Assembly (NCBI RefSeq): GCF_022605725.1
Contig: NC_065546.1
Location: 40,048,227 to 40,112,226, forward strand
From: Anthonomus grandis grandis
Lineage: Eukaryota > Arthropoda > Insecta > Coleoptera > Curculionidae
Length of the DNA stretch: 64,000 bases
Reading direction: 5' to 3'
Positions within the stretch are counted from its first letter, which is position 1. Each line of letters starts with the position of its first letter. A program made the translations under genes and the position numbers. Shown in pieces: positions 11,918-21,736 of this stretch. The notes beneath the pieces are model-generated. The model was given only the letters and a program-made list of their open reading frames with translations, ran no database searches and was not told where the DNA came from.

Positions 11918-12188
11918 TTCAGATGCTGAAAAGCTAAAAACGTTAAAATTATTTCCTGATATAATGGGGAAGTTCCGTTGCTATTAGTTCGGATCTCATC
12001 CACCGCTTTGAAATGGCGTTTTGTTCCGCAGAATTTTATTAGGCTGTTTTTCTTCTATTCTCTCTTTGTTTTCTGTGCGTTTCCATCTGTCAAGTGTCAA
12101 ATATTAGGGAAAATAACAAATATATACCAAGAAACCTAAATCAAATCGAGTTTAGCCGACGATTGAAATTTAGAATCACCCTTCTAGT

Positions 12189-12308
12189 CACGACTGAGTC
12201 GCAATCGAATTCGAAGTCATGATCGTATCGAGATCGAGTCGTGGGCTGGGATTCTAAAATCACGACTCGATCTCGATACGATCACGACTTCGATCGCGAC
12301 TCAGTCGT
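12189..12308. mobile_element. Near-perfect hairpin element, 50-bp arms
   Basis: The left arm 12189-12243 begins cacgactgagtcgcaatcga and the right arm 12261-12308 ends ttcgatcgcgactcagtcgt; the arms pair over almost their full length around a 17-bp loop (ggctgggattctaaaat). CpG-rich content (repeated tcga) contrasts with the AT-rich surroundings. The inner motif attctaaaatcacgact recurs inverted at 46988-47004. Confidence 0.8.
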
Positions 12309-12949
12309 AACATTAACGAACTAATAATGTTGGTTGCTTCATGTCAGCTTACTTCCAATCTTTGTTTGATAAACGACATATTATCAACCAGTGACAACAG
12401 TTCATATTAGGTCTTTAGTATGTAGCAACAGCAATGACAGTTTAGTCCAGTGTCGCCCTGCTATAATTCAATGTCACAATTCAGTGTTGCCAACTTAGCG
12501 GAATTTCCGCTAGATTTGGTGTAATTACATTTGCATTGGCGGAAAAAAAATGCTTATTGCGGCTAGCGGATTTTTTAGCGGAAAACTGAGGTTTACCTGG
12601 GGGAAAAAACATAATTTAGCGTATTAACTGCAACTGTCCTTTTAAACAATAAATTAGAATAATTTTATTGTTTTTACAAATCGATTTATTAGTAATAGGC
12701 AACATCGCCTTTGCTTGCTTTGTCGACTGATATATTCGAACTCCTATTGGCTGCATATTTTGGATCTCGGGGATTCTCTTGTTCTCGGGGATTCTCTTTA
12801 GTTCGTAACTTGCCTTATTGGGAAATAAGAAACATAATTTATCATTTATCAGGTCAGAATTACGTTATTAGGTTATGCTGTTTACTTCTTTGCAATTTTG
12901 TTGTTATTGTTTTACATTGTTCGTTTTCTGCTTAAAAACAGAATAACTG

Positions 12950-13292
12950 GTAAGTTTCATTGTTATTGTTATTGTTTCAAGTGTTAAGGTACGTTATGGG
13001 TGAAATGCGAAATCTGGAAACACTGTGTCTTAGCCGGATAATTCTAGTAAATATTGTCTTGGTTTGGGTTATGATGACATAAGAGTGGAATTGTCATTTT
13101 TTTTTAAATATTATTTTTATTATATTCTTAAAATGATTTAAAAAATACCGAATTAAGCAATTAAAATACTATAAAGATATTGCGTTTTATTCAAATAGTG
13201 CATTTTATCCGTAACATACATATTTAAATTTTTATTATTTAATTCTCTATTAAAACATTATTTCTATGGTTACCAATCGATTTACTTTTTAG
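12950..13292 (+). other. 5' intron of the hAT transposase gene
   Basis: Donor aataactg|gtaagttt and acceptor ttactttttag|aaATG define an intron that ends two bases before the transposase start codon. The preceding leader (from about 12700) is AT-rich and non-coding. Confidence 0.6.
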
Positions 13293-13294
13293 AA

Positions 13295-15273
13295 ATGGGC
13301 GAAAAACCTAAGACAAAACATTTTCGCGAGGAATGGTTAAGTTTTCCTCAATTTCGAAATTAGTTAGTGCAGGTTGCAGGCCATCCAACCCGTGCAAGGT
13401 GCAAATATTGTAAATCTGATTTTTCTGCAAAGCTATCCGATATAAAAAAAACATTTGGCATCCCTTAAACATGTCAAGGCAGCTGAACCATTTGCACCGA
13501 GTAGATCTGGAGTCCAATCAAAAATAAATTTTGCCGGTATGAATAAGGATAACGATAATCTGCAGAGGCAAAATTATCGTTATTTGTTGGTGTGCATTCG
13601 TCTATATTACCCATAGACCATCTTGGCGAGTTATGTAAAAATACATTCCAGGATGTGTCCGCCAAAAATTTAAAAATAGCGGGATCATAAGAAATGTATT
13701 TTACCCCCATTGTCAAAAATATTTGTTAAAATCTGTAATTACTGGTTTTTCTAAATATAGTTTGTTATTGGATGAATCCAATGACATAAGTGTTACAAAA
13801 CTACTAGGAATGGCAATCATTTATTATGATAATCAATTGGGTAAAAAAATATCAACATTTTTAGCGCTTGTTGAGTTAGAGCATTGTAATGACGAAAGTA
13901 TTGCAACCGCCGTTAAACAAACTTTAAAAACTTTTAACCTTTCTCTAAATAATCTTGTGGGAATTGGTACCGATAATGCCTGTGTTATGAGAGGTATTAA
14001 CAACAGTGTCTACACTCATTTAAAATCGGAAATTCCAAATTTACTTTTAATTAGATGTGTCTGCCATTCTCTACAATTAGCTGTATCTCACGGAGCTAAG
14101 GAAACATTCCCAAGAAATTTGGAATTTATGATTTCTGAAACGTACAATTGGTTTAGTAAGTCAGCAAATCGTCAAAATAATTACAATCTTTTTAATGCAA
14201 TAAATGATGGAGCAGATCCAAAAAAAATTGTACGCGCGTGCTCCACAAGATGGTTAAGTATTGAAGTTGCTGTAGACAGAATCTTAAATCAATATATTGA
14301 GTTAAAAACTCATTTTGAAATAACGCGTCTTTCTGAAAAATGCTATACCGCTGAGATTTTGTACTCAATGTTTAACGACGTAACAAAGTTGGCATATCTT
14401 TTATTTTTAAAAACTGTACCAAATGAAGTGCAAAAAGTTAATAAAATGTTTGAATCTAATAATGTAGATCCGAGTTTCTTATTACATGATTTAAATATGT
14501 TAATTAAGCGTATTGGAAATAAAATTTTTGTTCCCAATTGGGAAACTCAAAATACAGACGGCGATAATATATTTGAAATTTTAATAAATCCCAAACCCTA
14601 TTTGGGTTACCAATTTGAGACAAAAATTAGCGAATTATTAAACCAACAAAAAGTTACGCCTGCAGAAGAAAAGATGATAAGAGAGCGGTGCCGTAATTTT
14701 TTAGTAGAGTTATTAAAGCAACTTTAGATTCGTCTTCCTGAAAATGTTAAACATTTAGAAAAAATTTCATTAATTTCTGTTCTGAATATTTTAAAGCAAA
14801 ACAAAGAAATCGAGCCACTGATTTTATTATTAAAAAATATAAAAATTGCTGATAATGAAATAGAAAAAATTATTTTGCAATATAACAATATAACTTTTAT
14901 TAAATGGGAAAATATAACCCACACCATTAACTTTTGGACTGAGGTCGTAAAATATCGGGATGCAAGTGGAGAAAATCCCTTTATGGAACTTTCCAATTTT
15001 CCATTGGGAATTTTAGTACTGCCATTTTCTAATGCAGATGTGGAAAGAATTTTTAGTTCCCTCAATATAGTGAAAAACAAATACCGAAATAAAATGAGTA
15101 CCAATATGGTAAATGCAATACTTTCGTTTTATTTGTTTGTAAGATATGGACTCAAAAGGTATAACAAATATTGTAATGATTATGATGTGCCTCTTGATAT
15201 TGTGAATCAAATAGGCACAAAAAAGTGCTATGATGACGACGATACCACAGACTTTAATATTTTGATTGAGTAA
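13295..15273 (+). pseudogene. hAT transposase (BED finger plus RNase H-like core plus dimerisation domain)
   Basis: The start ATG follows the intron acceptor. The N-terminus is a BED zinc finger with ligands in RCKYCKSDF and the H..H in KKHLASLKHVKAA, read across a TAG at about 13361 and frameshifts near 13450 and 13560. From 13723 a single frame runs to 15273 broken only by one TAG at 14725-14727. It includes the first catalytic region (LLLDESNDIS), the second (GIGTDNACVMRG), the CxxH segment (RCVCHSLQLA), TRWLS, and the C-terminal hAT dimerisation domain (NADVERIFSSLNIVKNKYRN). The protein would be about 650 residues. N-terminal lesions make it inactive, but the core is little damaged, so the insertion is relatively recent. 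Confidence 0.88.
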
Positions 15274-15925
15274 TATTTTTTAACATAGGTATATACATAC
15301 CTTTATTTTGTCATTTTTGAATCTTTAAATGTTTTTTCTGTTCTTTTAGTCTTTAAAACTATCTAGAAATAACTTTTTTTAATTATTTTTAACAATTCTA
15401 TTTCTTGTTTTATGGAACTTCACAGAATAATGTAGTTTAGTTTATTAAATTTTAGTTCCTATTTTTTCGTTGTTGTTGAATATTTTTGTTTTGGTTTGAA
15501 TAATAAAAACTTTAATACATAAGCTTAAGGATCTTTATTTATTTCCCCTTAAAACAGTTTAAAAAAATAACAAACTTATGAATCAGTGTTAAGTTTTATG
15601 TTATTTTATTTAAAAAAAAATACGCCATACCCTTGTTTACATCTTTACCCCAATTTTTGTTTCATAAACAAAATTAAAATAACTATATAAATGTAGACTT
15701 ACAAGCTTAGTAATTTAGCGGAAAAATATGCAATTTAGCGGTTTTTAAACATCAAACTAGCGGATTTCATTTTTCTATAGTTGGCAACACTGCGTCACAT
15801 TATAATGACGTGTTTCTTTAGGTTCCTAACCTCAAAAAAAAAATTCTATTTCTGACCCATTTTGTAATTTTTTTACTTTTAAATGTGAATTTTGAAATTA
15901 TTTATTGGTTAACAATCTATTGAAC

Positions 15926-16558
15926 ATGGCGGCAGCTGCTCGAAAATTACTGTTTTTGCAAAACCGCTTTGCCGTAAAAACCAGGAAATTCTTTAACACC
16001 ATGTTTAGTGACAAATATTTGTTGTATACAAATGTGGGGCTCTCGTTAAGTCTTTCCGGTCTGGGCGACCTCATTGAGCAAAAGTACGAAATTTACAGTA
16101 AAGAAATTACAGAATGGGACAAGAAAAGAACATTAGACATGACTTTATCGGGTACAACTGTTGGGGTTGTATGCCACTATTGGTATATGTTCTTGGATAG
16201 AACCATACCTGGCTATACAGTGAGAATAGTATTTAAGAAAATTATAGTCGATCAGCTGATAGGCAGCCCACTGGCAATATCAACTTTCTTTGGCTCAATA
16301 GCACTCTTGGAAGGATCTACAATGCAAGAATTTATCACCGAAGTAAAGCAAAAAGCTTGGAGGTTATATGCAGCCGAGTGGATGATTTGGCCTCCATGTC
16401 AGTTTTTAAACTTTTATGTATTGTCTACTAAATATAGAGTACTTTTTGACAATTTAGTCTCTTTAGGGTATGATGTGTATACCTCCCGTGTTAAACATCA
16501 TAATTATTCAAGTTCTGAAGAATGTGTCGAGGAAACCTATTATGCAGAGGTAGATTAA
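15926..16558 (+). CDS. MPV17L2: Mpv17/PMP22-family membrane protein (MPV17L2-like)
   Basis: A single-exon 210-residue protein starting MAAAARKLLFLQNRF; this ATG has a good context (gaacATGg), while the only in-frame upstream extension lacks an ATG. Family proteins sit in the mitochondrial inner or peroxisomal membrane; MPV17L2 is linked to mitoribosome assembly. Visible family features are the basic, Arg/Lys-bearing N-terminus suited to mitochondrial targeting, four hydrophobic stretches, the GDLIEQKYE segment after the first helix, and the C-terminal signature IWPPCQFLNFYVLSTKYR. The length matches animal MPV17L2 (about 200). The hAT element ends 133 bp upstream, so any promoter must be within that gap or supplied by element sequence. 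AATAAA signals lie near 16738 and 16806. No lesions; likely functional. Confidence 0.9.
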   Translation: MAAAARKLLFLQNRFAVKTRKFFNTMFSDKYLLYTNVGLSLSLSGLGDLIEQKYEIYSKEITEWDKKRTLDMTLSGTTVGVVCHYWYMFLDRTIPGYTVRIVFKKIIVDQLIGSPLAISTFFGSIALLEGSTMQEFITEVKQKAWRLYAAEWMIWPPCQFLNFYVLSTKYRVLFDNLVSLGYDVYTSRVKHHNYSSSEECVEETYYAEVD

Positions 16559-17035
16559 ACAAATATTAAGGAACTTAGGAACAAATTGTAAACAATAAGT
16601 TTTAATAGACAATCTGCTGTGATACTGAGAATATTGTTTTTTTTACTATAAAAAAATGAATCTGTCTGTCCAGCTTTTGAATTTATACAGAAACTGCTAG
16701 TATTGTTTGCCAAAGATTCAATTTTACTAAGTCAAAGAAATAAATAGAACATTAGTACATATCAAGAATGATCTTCCTAATAAACTTAATTCTTTTTTTG
16801 TTGAGTGTAAATAAACTTTTGACAGGCATAAATAAAATTAATATAACAGAGTACATACTTCTTGAACATAATTTACTCATTACACTTAGTGGTATTATAA
16901 TTTCATTTATTAAACTACAATGATTTAAAGAAAATTGATTTCATATGGCCAATAAGTCCTGTCTAGATGAAATAAATTTCAAATTACTTAAAGATGTATT
17001 TGAGAGCATAAAAAAGCCACTATTGAACCTGAAAA
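16559..17035 (+). other. 3' untranslated/intergenic sequence after the Mpv17-family gene
   Basis: AT-rich, with possible polyadenylation signals (aaataaatag at about 16738, gtaaataaac at about 16806). No further coding feature seen. Confidence 0.4.
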
Positions 17036-17039
17036 AACT

Positions 17040-17480
17040 TCTCACTTAAAACTAGGGAGATTCCTGATCCTAAAATATTAACAATAATACCCAATCCAAA
17101 ACTAATAATTCAAAAATGGCTACTAGGGGTCTAAAAGAAAAATAATCAGAATTCAAAATGTTTAAAGGTGAAATTGTGGATTCGGTTGTATTGCTTTAGA
17201 AAGGTTTGAAAGTTACTTAAAAAATAGAAAGCAAGTAACTGCTTAAGATTAATATTTTATCAGAACTTTTAGCAAATGAGTATGGCGTCGCACAAGGTTG
17301 TGTTTTGGGTTCCTTGGTATTTATAGTATCTATAAATAAATGCATTATGTTAAGGATTGCACAGTTGATCTTTTTTGCAAATGATATCCTTTTTTATTTT
17401 TTAACGTCAGACACATAGACTTGAAACATTACATTAAATTATAAAATGAATTGGTGCAGTTAATTTCTAAAATCTTCTTA
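17040..17480 (+). mobile_element. Decayed non-LTR reverse transcriptase fragment
   Basis: Across frameshifts the plus strand reads ERFESYLKNRKQVT, then EYGVAQGCVLGSLVFIVSIN (the VPQGSVLGPLLF motif) and IFFANDILFYF (a degenerate FADD active site), about 17190-17400. Upstream SHLKLGRFPDPK resembles the start of the fingers. Only the palm core survives; a jockey/CR1-type origin is inferred. Confidence 0.7.
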
Positions 17481-18900
17481 TAATCATGGATTCTATGAAG
17501 AGAAGCATTTCAAAGATGTCTACCAAGAGACCTAAACATACAGGTGGTTGCAAAATATATAAGCCAAATTTTTAATCATTTGGTTAGATCAGGATGTGAA
17601 CACATGCACTAAAAGTAACTTAAAAGATTGCATTTAAAATAGAGGTTCTTCTTGTTGATGACTAGATGTCCAACTTACCTTACAGTTCTTGGACTAAAAA
17701 AGTATTTTATTTATTTTAAAACAAAATAAAATCATCTAGCCTACACAAATTGTAAAATAGGACAATGCAACTGATAATAGGAAAAACAAGATTGATCACT
17801 AACTATAAAAGAAACACTACATAATTAAAAATTTGTTACCAGATAAAGAGTATCTGTTATGTTAATATTTGTTCACTTTTATATTAAGCACTACAGTACT
17901 TTTTGTTATTATTTCTATCATTAAACGCATCAATTACCGATTGACAAGTAGTAAGTAAATAACGAGTAAGTTCATTTGGGTTACCATCAGGAACGTAATT
18001 TAAGTATTTCAGTTTAAATTGAACCATTATTATATGAACTAAATTACTATAATCTTAATTATTACGGTCAAATGGTGCCTTATATTGGGAAACAATCATC
18101 GGTTGGGGATCTAGATGTAATATTCTATCTTGGTGATGCCTATATAGGTTGGGATAGGATAGTGTGAGGTACCGGCATATGCGGAGCTATTTACATCCGT
18201 CGTTCCGGTTGAGCAATGTAGTTTCTTCGCTTCTTTCTATTCTCTTCTCTTGGCAAGATAGATAATCTTGGTTCTATCCCCCGCTGATTGAAGCTAGAAA
18301 TGTTATCACCGTATATTTATTCATACCATACTCTTCGCAAGGGCTTCTTAGTGATATAATGACTCATGTAATAGAACGGACTTTTACATAAATTACTTAA
18401 GAACGTGCTCTAAATTCATTGTTTTTCAATGGGTTAATCAAATATAATGTCATGCCAATTTAAAGAAAACAATCAAAATGTTAATTCCTTTAAAGTGGCT
18501 CTGAAGCTTAATGGTTAAATAGAAATGACTGATTTAAGTCAATAGATATTCCTGAGATATCTCACCAATATCCCATTAAGGTTTGAATGTTCCGTACAAG
18601 TTTAAGAAAAAGTCAACATGCTTAAGTTGATATAAAATAAATGAAGTAAAAAGGATTAAAAGAAACAAAAATATTAAAGTAAGATTATAGAAAATTTAAG
18701 AACCAAGTTTTAATAGGCAAAATCTGCTGTTATGCGTTTTTTTATCATAATATTTATTATTCAGCTGGTTAAATCTTCATCATGTATAGCCATAGAATTG
18801 AAAGCCTAAAGTTAAATTTTTATAATTTTTATTTACAAAACAATTCACATCTAAATACAAAATTATTTTTAAAAAAATGGATCTCATATATTATGTCCTT
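17481..18900. other. Intergenic stretch, nothing recognised
   Basis: Both strands were read without finding family resemblance. The 18160-18300 part is less AT-rich and may be old repeat sequence. Confidence 0.35.
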
Positions 18901-19757
18901 TTAGTACCCATGGGATTTATAACCTGAAAAACATAAAAATAATATTAATATTTTACTTTATGTTTTAAACATTTTTATGCTTACCTCCTTGATGTCCGCC
19001 ACCATGACCTCCACCTACGCCAAAACCTTTAAAACAATTTAAATTTTGTTAATTTTTCAAAAGTATTTAGTGAATAAAAAATACAAACCTTCATCTATTC
19101 CTCCCCCTTGTCCGCCTCCAAAACCTCCTCCATGACCACCTCCAAAACCTCCACCTTGTCCTAAAATAGAAAAAATATAAATATTGAAAATTTTTCATAA
19201 AATTATTTATTTATTTCAGATTACTCATTATATAATTAATAATTAAGGTAAATCATTGAAGTGAACTAACCTCCACTACCTCCTTGGTGGCCACCTCCAA
19301 ATCCACCACCACCCCCTTGGTGGCCACCTCCAAATCCACCACCTCCTTGGTGACCACCTCCTCCAAATCCACCACCACCACCTTGGTGGCCCCCTCCAAA
19401 TCCACCGCTACCACCTCCTGTAAAAAACAATTCTGATGATTTCAGGTAAGTATTGCAACTATAAATATATTTATAGTCCTTCTCTGGGAATATATATCCT
19501 CGGACATTTTCCGACTAATGAAATTAAAACAAAAAGTCTACACTATTATATGAACATGTTTAAATGATTTTACCTCCATACCCACCTCCTCCACCAAGCT
19601 GGTTTCCGCCACCGCCTCCATAACCACCTGGTGCTGCTGAAGTTAGGACAACGCAAGCAGCTAATGCTGCCACCTGAAAAAATTTATATATTATAATGCT
19701 TTCTCTCTAAACTGCAAAAATATTTAAAATCATACTTACTATTAAAAGTTTTGCCAT
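18901..19757 (-). CDS. Glycine-rich secreted peptide, holotricin-3/tenecin-3-like
   Basis: Six coding exons on the minus strand join in frame to 133 residues: 19740-19757, 19574-19673, 19271-19417, 19089-19160, 18985-19026 and 18901-18923, each with GT/AG sites. Exons 1-2 give a signal peptide (MAKLLIVAALAACVVLTSA, likely cut before APGG). Exons 2-5 are Gly-rich with repeated FGGGHQGG and FGGGHGGG units, and exon 6 ends YKSHGY. The composition and the xxHGY/H tail match the beetle antibacterial/antifungal glycine- and histidine-rich peptides holotricin-3 and tenecin-3, which act in haemolymph; a cuticular glycine-rich role cannot be excluded. A TATA box lies upstream, and a GATA-type motif (gcgataag) lies next to the ATG. 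A broken paralogue lies directly 5'. Confidence 0.82.
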
Positions 19758-19821
19758 GCTTTACCACTTATCGCGCACAAATTTTAAAGTATATTGTCGT
19801 CATCGGTTAAAATTCCAAGGC

Positions 19822-19829
19822 TTTTATAG
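19822..19829 (-). promoter_or_regulatory. TATA box of the glycine-rich peptide gene
   Basis: Minus-strand actataaaagcc about 65-70 bp before the ATG. The same block (TATA, then aaacatgtatg and atagggtca further upstream) recurs before the broken paralogue at 25363-25430, showing that the promoter was included in the duplication. Confidence 0.65.
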
Positions 19830-20293
19830 TTTTCAAAAAGTTTTTATTTGCATTTTGAAAACATGTATGTATATATGCAGGGGTCAGTAAGATAGGGTCA
19901 AAACTGATTAGCAGGTTAGCGGAATTTACTTGGTTTGTTTTTATTATGTAAGATAAAAGTATAAATAATCATATTTATGTAAATATATATTACGTTAAAT
20001 TCTTGGATTTAATTAGCTGGATAGCTTTATATTAGTTGAATTTACAAAAAAAATTAACAAATATGATTATCGGGGTCCAGGAAAAAGATCTAACTGGTTT
20101 AGTGCACATAAAAACATCGAATTTTAAACGCTTATTAGTTTTTTCTAACCATAGGTTGCAGTTTGTTTTCTAAAATTCCTTAATAGTCATAATGTTGAAC
20201 GCCTGTTAAAGTTACGTTTCCATATTTTTCATTTACAAAACAATGTACTATCTAAACATACACAATTTATTTGAAAAAACAGAATTTCTTATC

Positions 20294-20719
20294 TTAGTAC
20301 CCATGGTATTTGTAGCCTGAAAATACAAAAAAAAAACATTAATATTCCACTTTGTTTGAAACATTTTGGGCTTGATTCATTAATGTCCATCGCCAGAACC
20401 TTAATGTCCTCCACCTGCTTGAACCCCAAAACCTTTAATATAACAAAACTGTTAATTTTTTAAGGCATTTAAGTATAGTAGATAGAAAATATAGACCACT
20501 ATCTATTTCTCCATATCCATCTCTAAAGCCTCCTCCACCTTGCGGCGAAATGGAAACAATATAAATGTTCTTAATGGGAAAACCTATTGTTTGCAAAATC
20601 ACTTGTATATCCCTGTTTCAGGTTACCAATTAATAATTAAGATAAATCAATAAAGTGAACTAACTTGCACTTCTTGGACCTTGGTGATCATCTCCTGCAA
20701 ATCCACCCCCACAAACTGC
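20294..20719 (-). pseudogene. 3' half of a broken glycine-rich peptide paralogue
   Basis: The last exon (20294-20316) reads GYKYHGY-stop, paralleling GYKSHGY of the intact gene. Upstream remnants match exons 5, 4 and 3: GFGVQAGGGH at about 20390-20432, GGGFRDGYG at about 20510-20545, and GGGFAGDDHQGP at about 20665-20719. Frames are lost and repeats shrunken. The 5' half lies 4.4 kb away at 25165-25321, beyond a nested mariner/Harbinger insertion. Confidence 0.8.
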
Positions 20720-20899
20720 AAAAAAGTATATCTGAAGATTGATTAGTAAGTCTACTAAGTGTTTTTGCCACCTTTAAAAAACTATCAAAAAGAAAGTTCA
20801 ATCCCTCCGAAAGGCTGAAACCTAACTTTACTTAATTTTTTAAGTAGAACTAGGTCAGTTGGAAAGTTCTTTTAAAAAGAAAATGGACCGTGTACGTGG

Positions 20900-21486
20900 T
20901 TGTTTTTAAAATAACCTTTACCTTGAAAAACTCTTTAGAAGTATAAAAAACAAATACAAAATATCACGACGTTAAAAGAATGGGTAGGTATTATTAGAAA
21001 AGTGTTCTTTGTTAAAGTAAGTATGCAGTATTTATTTACGCCAAAAGTCCGTTTTTAACAGAAGGTTTAAAAATCGAAATCCTAATGATGATTGAGTTTG
21101 AAAACCGGATGTGAACTCAAAATGAAGTAGTGGCGATAATTCGAGAAACCCGCAGTCAAAGTACTGTGAGTAAAATTGGGAATTCAGAACTCATGGAGAT
21201 GTAAGAAGTATCCCTATAGGCAAAAGCAGCCATCGCTAAGCGAGGATTCAAAACTGGATTTTCAACTGAGTAATGAAGAATCACTGATCACTCCGGCAAG
21301 ACAAGGCAACTCGAGATTACGATGTACGTCACAAATAATTTTTAAGTTTCTAATGTCAGTCAGAAAAAAAGCCTTTAAAATGAAACAGAATCTGAACCTC
21401 GGTTAGAATTTTGGGAAACCATGATGAATTTGGTTGATAATGGTCAAATATTTTTACAGTGCGTGTTATTTTCAGATGAAGACTTA
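20900..21486 (+). mobile_element. mariner element, left (N-terminal) part
   Basis: Plus strand just before 21486 reads ESEPRLEFWETMMNLVDNG followed by VLFSDED, which is the mariner pattern (RR.EFCE.M...ILFSDEA) that ends at the first catalytic Asp. QSTVSKI near 21155 fits the helix-turn-helix region. The left edge is not defined. The reading is cut exactly at TTA (21484-21486), where Harbinger A begins, and resumes at 24160. Confidence 0.75.
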
Positions 21487-21736
21487 GGCTGCTCCTACAT
21501 TGAAAGCGGATTTTCTTCAGACTTGATGGTCTGAGCGGGTCTGACGAAAACAAACACAAAGGAGCCGTATTCCGTCCTACACTAGAGCCAGTTGTCGTGC
21601 CGGGAAGGAGCGACGGGTCTGAACTGGTCTGACAACAACCAAAATAGTTTGTTTTTCTCCCAGTTGGTTCGTGTTTGGTGTTCCTATTTGGCTCGTGTTT
21701 ATAAAGTATTTATAAATCATAATAATTGTTGTTATA

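Larger units (their letters stand above)
12481..15793 (+). mobile_element. hAT DNA transposon, ends and target duplication preserved
   Basis: The terminal repeat cagtgttgccaac (12482-12494) is matched by gttggcaacactg (15780-15792). The flanks gtcacaat (12473-12480) and gtcacatt (15794-15801) are an 8-bp target duplication with one mismatch, as hAT elements make. Both ends carry clustered TAGCGG motifs (12496-12580 and 15714-15768), probable transposase-binding sites. The element encodes one transposase behind a 5' intron. It inserted about 130 bp upstream of the Mpv17-family start codon. Confidence 0.9.

Noticed and set aside
14343..15210. Minus-strand open frames inside the hAT transposase
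   Set aside because: Antisense shadows of the hAT coding region.
18985..19417. CRISPR-like or satellite array in the glycine-rich region
   Set aside because: The repetition is codon-level Gly/His repeats within spliced exons, not spacer-repeat structure.
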